Origin: Methanoregulaceae archaeon
GTDB lineage: Archaea > Halobacteriota > Methanomicrobia > Methanomicrobiales > Methanospirillaceae
Direction of reading: 5' to 3'
DNA: 8,308 bases
Assembly (NCBI GenBank): GCA_028679275.1
Contig: JAJRBV010000086.1
Location: forward strand, 1 to 8,308
Shown piece after piece: positions 5,626 to 8,308 of the stretch. Under the pieces are notes generated by a model. The model had not been told where the DNA came from and searched no databases. It was given only the letters and a program-made list of their open reading frames with translations. Position 1 is the stretch's first letter; each line of letters opens with the position of its first letter. A program made the translations under genes and the position numbers.

Positions 5626-6105
5626 ATGTCTGAGATAAAGGCGCATCCTGCCGGGAATCGTATCAAACTGGAGACTTCGATGGGGGAGATCATTCTTGAG
5701 CTCTACGGAGATATGCCGGTGACTGCAGGAAATTTCGAAAAACTTGTTTCGTCAGGGTTCTACAATGGGATCGTATTCCACCGTGTCATTGACAAGTTCA
5801 TGATCCAGGGGGGATGCCCGAAAGGGACCGGCACAGGGGGGCCGGGATATGTGATAAAAGATGAGTTCACCCCCGTAAACCAGAACAACAGGGGGACTAT
5901 CTCGATGGCAAATGCCGGTCCGAATTCAGGGGGCAGCCAGTTCTTTATCAACCTCGTTGATAACAACTACCTTGATAAAAATCACCCCGTATTTGGCAAG
6001 GTAGTCGCGGGAATGGACGTCGTCGACAAGATTGGTAAAGTGAAAACCGACAGGAGCGACAGGCCGCTCTCGCCGGTGAAGATTGTCAGTGCTTCAGTGC
6101 TCTGA
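5626..6105 (+). CDS. Cyclophilin-type peptidyl-prolyl cis-trans isomerase
   Basis: Single-domain cyclophilin of 159 residues that catalyses proline cis-trans isomerisation during protein folding, probably in the cytoplasm as there is no signal peptide. It shows the family signature [19 protein letters not shown], cut here to FHRVI (about 51-55, with the catalytic Arg) and FMIQGG (58-63). It also has [19 protein letters not shown] cut to SMANAG and GSQFF, and [19 protein letters not shown] cut to HPVFGKV. The length is that of the compact prokaryotic form; the usual start [13 protein letters not shown] is preceded by 14 extra residues. ATG 5626 fits the TATA-like box 28 bases upstream. Another ATG at 5621, in a different frame, opens only a five-codon ORF. 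The gene is followed by a hairpin/T-run terminator. No neighbour suggests a specific client. Confidence 0.95.
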   Translation: MSEIKAHPAGNRIKLETSMGEIILELYGDMPVTAGNFEKLVSSGFYNGIVFHRVIDKFMIQGGCPKGTGTGGPGYVIKDEFTPVNQNNRGTISMANAGPNSGGSQFFINLVDNNYLDKNHPVFGKVVAGMDVVDKIGKVKTDRSDRPLSPVKIVSASVL

Positions 6106-6137
6106 AGGGATCCCTCACTGAAAACTAGTAATTTTTT
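6093..6137 (+). terminator. Hairpin plus T6 terminator of the cyclophilin gene
   Basis: TTCAGTG (6093-6099) pairs perfectly with CACTGAA (6116-6122). The loop contains the TGA stop and the 10-base palindrome AGGGATCCCT (6106-6115). Six T follow at 6132-6137. This is close to a bacterial-style intrinsic terminator and overlaps the last codons. Confidence 0.6.
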
Positions 6138-6265
6138 GGGCATAGTGGCATTTCAGCTACTAAGTTTTCCACCGGTTAAATCACTATCTCGATTAAGACG
6201 CTCCTTTGGTTTGCGCCTTCGGCTTACCCCCGCTATTGTGGCGTCCCCCATTATGCGATAGGTCG

Positions 6266-6349
6266 GTGTTATGTAACAGATTCTTTTATGTATCCACACG
6301 AATGTTCAGTGACTTTTTTATGTCAATTTCAGACCTGGATACATAACAC
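6266..6349. repeat. Cluster of TTATGT direct and inverted repeats
   Basis: GTGTTATGTA (6266-6275) is the exact reverse complement of TACATAACAC (6340-6349). TTATGTATCCA (6286-6296) is the exact reverse complement of TGGATACATAA (6336-6346). TTATGT also recurs at 6318. The two left arms therefore compete for the same right arm. It may be a small terminal-inverted-repeat element, an alternative RNA fold or a multi-site operator. Confidence 0.6.
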
Positions 6350-6404
6350 TTTTTCAGCCGTAATTTGGTTCTGGATTTGGTGGTCAAATTAGTACTATCG
6401 CCTA

Positions 6405-6411
6405 TTTTTTT
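6405..6411 (+). terminator. Isolated T7 run, possible terminator of an unannotated transcript
   Basis: Seven T lie within the gene-poor spacer, about 270 bases past the cyclophilin terminator. TATA-like TTTTATGT sequences lie 90-120 bases upstream, so a short RNA could begin and end here. This is inference only. Confidence 0.25.
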
Positions 6412-6430
6412 CTTTATGGAGTAATTCGAC

Positions 6431-6457
6431 GAGTATCCGTTCAAAAGGCCGATACTC
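6431..6457. repeat. 7-base hairpin in the spacer
   Basis: GAGTATC (6431-6437) and GATACTC (6451-6457) are perfect arms around a 13-base loop. GGAGTA (6418-6423) offers an alternative partner for TACTCC (6453-6458). Confidence 0.4.
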
Positions 6458-6584
6458 CTTTCCATGCGGAATACCAGTTCATAGCGGTAATAACGAGGAG
6501 GCGTTCCCCGGGAAAAATGTAGTTATCCGGTTTTGCCGTATCTGCTTTTCAGCTTCGAATGGTTTTCGTTTCCCTCGTTTCGCG

Positions 6585-6592
6585 TATAAATA
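6585..6592. promoter_or_regulatory. TATA-like box without an assigned gene
   Basis: TATAAATA, within the near-palindrome GTATAAATAC, is the best TATA match in the spacer. Rightward transcription from it would start near 6613 and run antisense into the end of the EF-2 gene. Leftward transcription would start near 6563 with no gene ahead. EF-2 transcription comes from the right, so this box does not serve it. Confidence 0.4.
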
Positions 6593-6610
6593 CCCTGTGC
6601 TACAAGCAGG

Positions 6611-6624
6611 AAATGAATAAAAAA
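6611..6624 (-). terminator. T-rich terminator of the EF-2 gene
   Basis: On the minus strand CATTTTTTATTCATTT lies 9 to 23 bases after the EF-2 stop codon (6635-6633). The T6 run (complement of 6619-6624) fits archaeal oligo-T termination. Confidence 0.55.
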
Positions 6625-6632
6625 TGAAGATT

Positions 6633-8308
6633 TCAGGCCAGGTAATCCGAGGGGGTCGGAACCTGCTCTTTCAGACCCTTCCGCTTGCGGATAGCAGTGA
6701 CCACTTCCTTTACCATACCCGCAGGGACGATCTCAAAGCCGGCAAACTCGGTGCTCCACATGGCACGCCCTTCTGTGGCAGACCGGATATCTCCTGCAAA
6801 ACCAAAGAGCTCAGCTACAGGGGCCTTTCCGATCACGGTGATCGTGTCGCCTTCACTCTGCATATCAAAGACCTGCCCCCTCCTCCCCTGAATCTGGGAA
6901 GTTGCACTTCCCATCTGGTCGGTGGGAACGGTGATCTGGATCTTCTGGACGGGTTCAAGGAGCGAGTCTCCCGCAAGAAGGATACCTGCCTTGATCGCGC
7001 TTCGTACTGCCGGGATGACCTGCGCCGGGCCCCTGTGGATTGCATCCTCGTGGAGCTTGACATCAACAAGACGCATCTTCAGATTCTGGACGGGTTCATC
7101 CGCAAGGGGACCCCCGGCAAGCGCCTCGTGGATACCCTCGATGATCAGTTCCATCGTCTCGTTGAGGTACTGGATACCTTTGGTCATATCGATGAGCATG
7201 TTGGTGCCCTTGATATCCTTGACGCTCTTTGCCTCGTCCTTGTCCATACCTGCCTTCATCAGCACATCACGCCGCTCCAGGGCCTGCTGGTTCATGGAGA
7301 CCTCGTTATTCTTGATCAGGGCAACAATCTCATCCGGCAGGGGTTCAAGGTCGAAATAGAACCTGTTGTGCCGGTTCGGGGACTTTCCTTCAACAGCTTC
7401 CACCTTCTGGGTGGCAGTTTCGCGGTAGACGACGATCGGCTCGGAAGTGATGATCTCAACCCCCTTGTCCCTTTTAATACGCCCGGTAATAATCTCGAGG
7501 TGAAGTTCCCCCATGCCCGAGATGAGGTGCTCCCCGGTCTCCTCGTTAATGGTGATAACAAGGGTCGGGTCCTCTTTAGCCACCTGGCGGAGCACTTCAA
7601 CGAGCTTCGGCAGGTCCTTCATGTTCTTGGCCTCTACTGCCACGGTCATGACCGGTTCACTGTAGTGCTTGAGCGATTCAAAGGGGGTCATATCCATGAG
7701 CGTGGTAACGGTGGAGCCGACAATAGCGTCTTTAAGACCGGTCACTGCTGCAATATTTCCGGCCACAATCTCATCGACCTCAACCCTTTTTGGTCCCATG
7801 AAAATACCGACCTGCTGGAGCCGGTTCTCCTTCATTGCCGAACCCATGACATAGAGACCGTCGCCCCGCTTGAGGCGCCCGGAAAAGAGACGTCCTGTTG
7901 CGACTTCTCCTGCGTGGGGATCAAAGGAGATGTCAGTCACCATCAGGGCAACCGGACCATTCGGGTCACAGTTGAGCATGGCTTTTCCTTCCTTTGCTTC
8001 CTTGTCCCCGTGCCAGATTGCTCCGATACGGCGTTTCTGAGCTTCGACGGGGTTTGGAAGGTGGCGGACCACCATATCGAGCAAAACTTCGGAAAGGGGG
8101 CTGTTCTTGGCAAGGTATTTCATGTCCCCGGACCGGCACCGGTTATATACTTCCTTAAAAGAGACCCCGCTTTTCTGCATGTACGGGACCGAGACTGCCC
8201 AGTTATAGAGGGCCGAACCGAACGCAACCGTTCCAAGTGACGCATCAAGTTTCCAGCCGTTTTTATAGGACTCTTCGTTCATGCCCTTGATCAGCTTGTT
8301 GACCTTGT
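6633..8308 (-). CDS. fusA: Archaeal translation elongation factor 2 (EF-2), 5' partial
   Basis: GTPase that moves tRNA and mRNA through the ribosome after each peptide bond. The frame runs off the right edge and 557 residues are visible. Archaeal EF-2 is about 730 residues, so roughly the first 170, with most GTP-binding motifs, are missing; the Met at 8282 is internal, preceded by KVNKLIKG. Seen in order: the end of the G domain ([28 protein letters not shown]); the domain II barrel ([28 protein letters not shown]); domain III ([28 protein letters not shown]); domain IV with [16 protein letters not shown], whose His in DAIHRG (codon 7037-7035) is the diphthamide site; and domain V ([28 protein letters not shown]). 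The DAIHRG motif separates archaeal/eukaryal EF-2 from bacterial EF-G. It ends in PSDYLA, followed by a T-rich terminator. Its upstream operon is outside the window. Confidence 0.97.
   Translation of the reverse strand, partial: KVNKLIKGMNEESYKNGWKLDASLGTVAFGSALYNWAVSVPYMQKSGVSFKEVYNRCRSGDMKYLAKNSPLSEVLLDMVVRHLPNPVEAQKRRIGAIWHGDKEAKEGKAMLNCDPNGPVALMVTDISFDPHAGEVATGRLFSGRLKRGDGLYVMGSAMKENRLQQVGIFMGPKRVEVDEIVAGNIAAVTGLKDAIVGSTVTTLMDMTPFESLKHYSEPVMTVAVEAKNMKDLPKLVEVLRQVAKEDPTLVITINEETGEHLISGMGELHLEIITGRIKRDKGVEIITSEPIVVYRETATQKVEAVEGKSPNRHNRFYFDLEPLPDEIVALIKNNEVSMNQQALERRDVLMKAGMDKDEAKSVKDIKGTNMLIDMTKGIQYLNETMELIIEGIHEALAGGPLADEPVQNLKMRLVDVKLHEDAIHRGPAQVIPAVRSAIKAGILLAGDSLLEPVQKIQITVPTDQMGSATSQIQGRRGQVFDMQSEGDTITVIGKAPVAELFGFAGDIRSATEGRAMWSTEFAGFEIVPAGMVKEVVTAIRKRKGLKEQVPTPSDYLA

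Larger units (their letters stand above)
6106..6632. other. 527-base gene-poor, repeat-bearing spacer
   Basis: No convincing protein or stable RNA gene is seen here on either strand. The stretch is visibly richer in A and T than the genes around it. From left to right it contains the cyclophilin terminator, a T6 run, a segment with the longest small minus-strand ORF (6251-6153, 32 residues, no Shine-Dalgarno), a cluster of TTATGT direct and inverted repeats (6266-6349), a T7 run (6405-6411), a 7-base hairpin (6431-6457), a strong TATA-like box (6585-6592) and the EF-2 terminator. It could be a decayed element or host unannotated small RNAs; neither is shown by the sequence alone. Confidence 0.6.

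Noticed and set aside
6551..6574. TTCGAAT resembling a tRNA T-loop
   Set aside because: The flanking bases do not form the 5-base T-stem and no acceptor, D or anticodon arms can be placed.
6624..8240. 538-codon plus-strand ORF opposite EF-2 read as a protein-coding gene
   Set aside because: It lies codon-on-codon antisense to a clearly real EF-2. Its product is rich in Asp, His and Leu with no recognisable domain, and codon bias in EF-2 explains the lack of stops. Kept only as a finding about possible antisense RNA.
1..8308. CRISPR array, transposase or integrase genes, toxin-antitoxin or defence system
   Set aside because: No regularly spaced direct repeats and no protein with matching motifs in any frame.

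Overview
The window looks like chromosomal DNA from a hydrogenotrophic methanogenic archaeon, most likely of the order Methanomicrobiales. It carries an frhA-frhD-frhG-frhB cluster for the F420-reducing [NiFe] hydrogenase and an archaeal elongation factor 2 with the diphthamide motif. It also shows archaeal promoter features: TATA-like boxes about 25 bases upstream of start codons, oligo-T terminators, and both Shine-Dalgarno-led and apparently leaderless genes. The order-level assignment comes from recognising protein families and is an inference.

Layout. Positions 1-3575 (+) hold the frh operon. frhA lacks only its first codons at the left edge. frhD (maturation protease), frhG (small Fe-S subunit) and frhB (FAD/F420 subunit) follow with short gaps, and an oligo-T terminator ends the operon. 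Positions 3576-3780 are a convergent spacer with hairpins and terminators. A DUF2124-type gene (4263-3781, -) and a HemG-like flavodoxin-domain gene (4380-4889, +) then diverge from a short region holding two dyads. An Arf/MglA-like small GTPase (5484-4993, -) and a cyclophilin (5626-6105, +) form a second divergent pair; both starts lie about 25-28 bases from a TATA-like box, as expected for leaderless mRNAs. Positions 6106-6632 hold no convincing gene but contain a terminator, inverted repeats, a hairpin and a strong TATA-like box. The C-terminal three quarters of elongation factor 2 (8308-6633, -) fills the rest and runs off the right edge.

How the genes fit together. FrhA, FrhG and FrhB form the complex that oxidises H2 and reduces coenzyme F420, the hydride donor for CO2 reduction to methane. 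FrhD cleaves the C-terminal tail of FrhA once nickel is inserted. The DUF2124/flavodoxin pair may be a small redox module, but nothing visible ties it functionally to Frh. The GTPase, cyclophilin and EF-2 are a regulatory switch, a protein-folding factor and a translation factor with no evident link to the hydrogenase.

I see no mobile-element gene, CRISPR array, rRNA or tRNA. The least explained parts are the repeat-rich 527-base spacer, the double-dyad divergent promoter, and the two possible starts of frhG.
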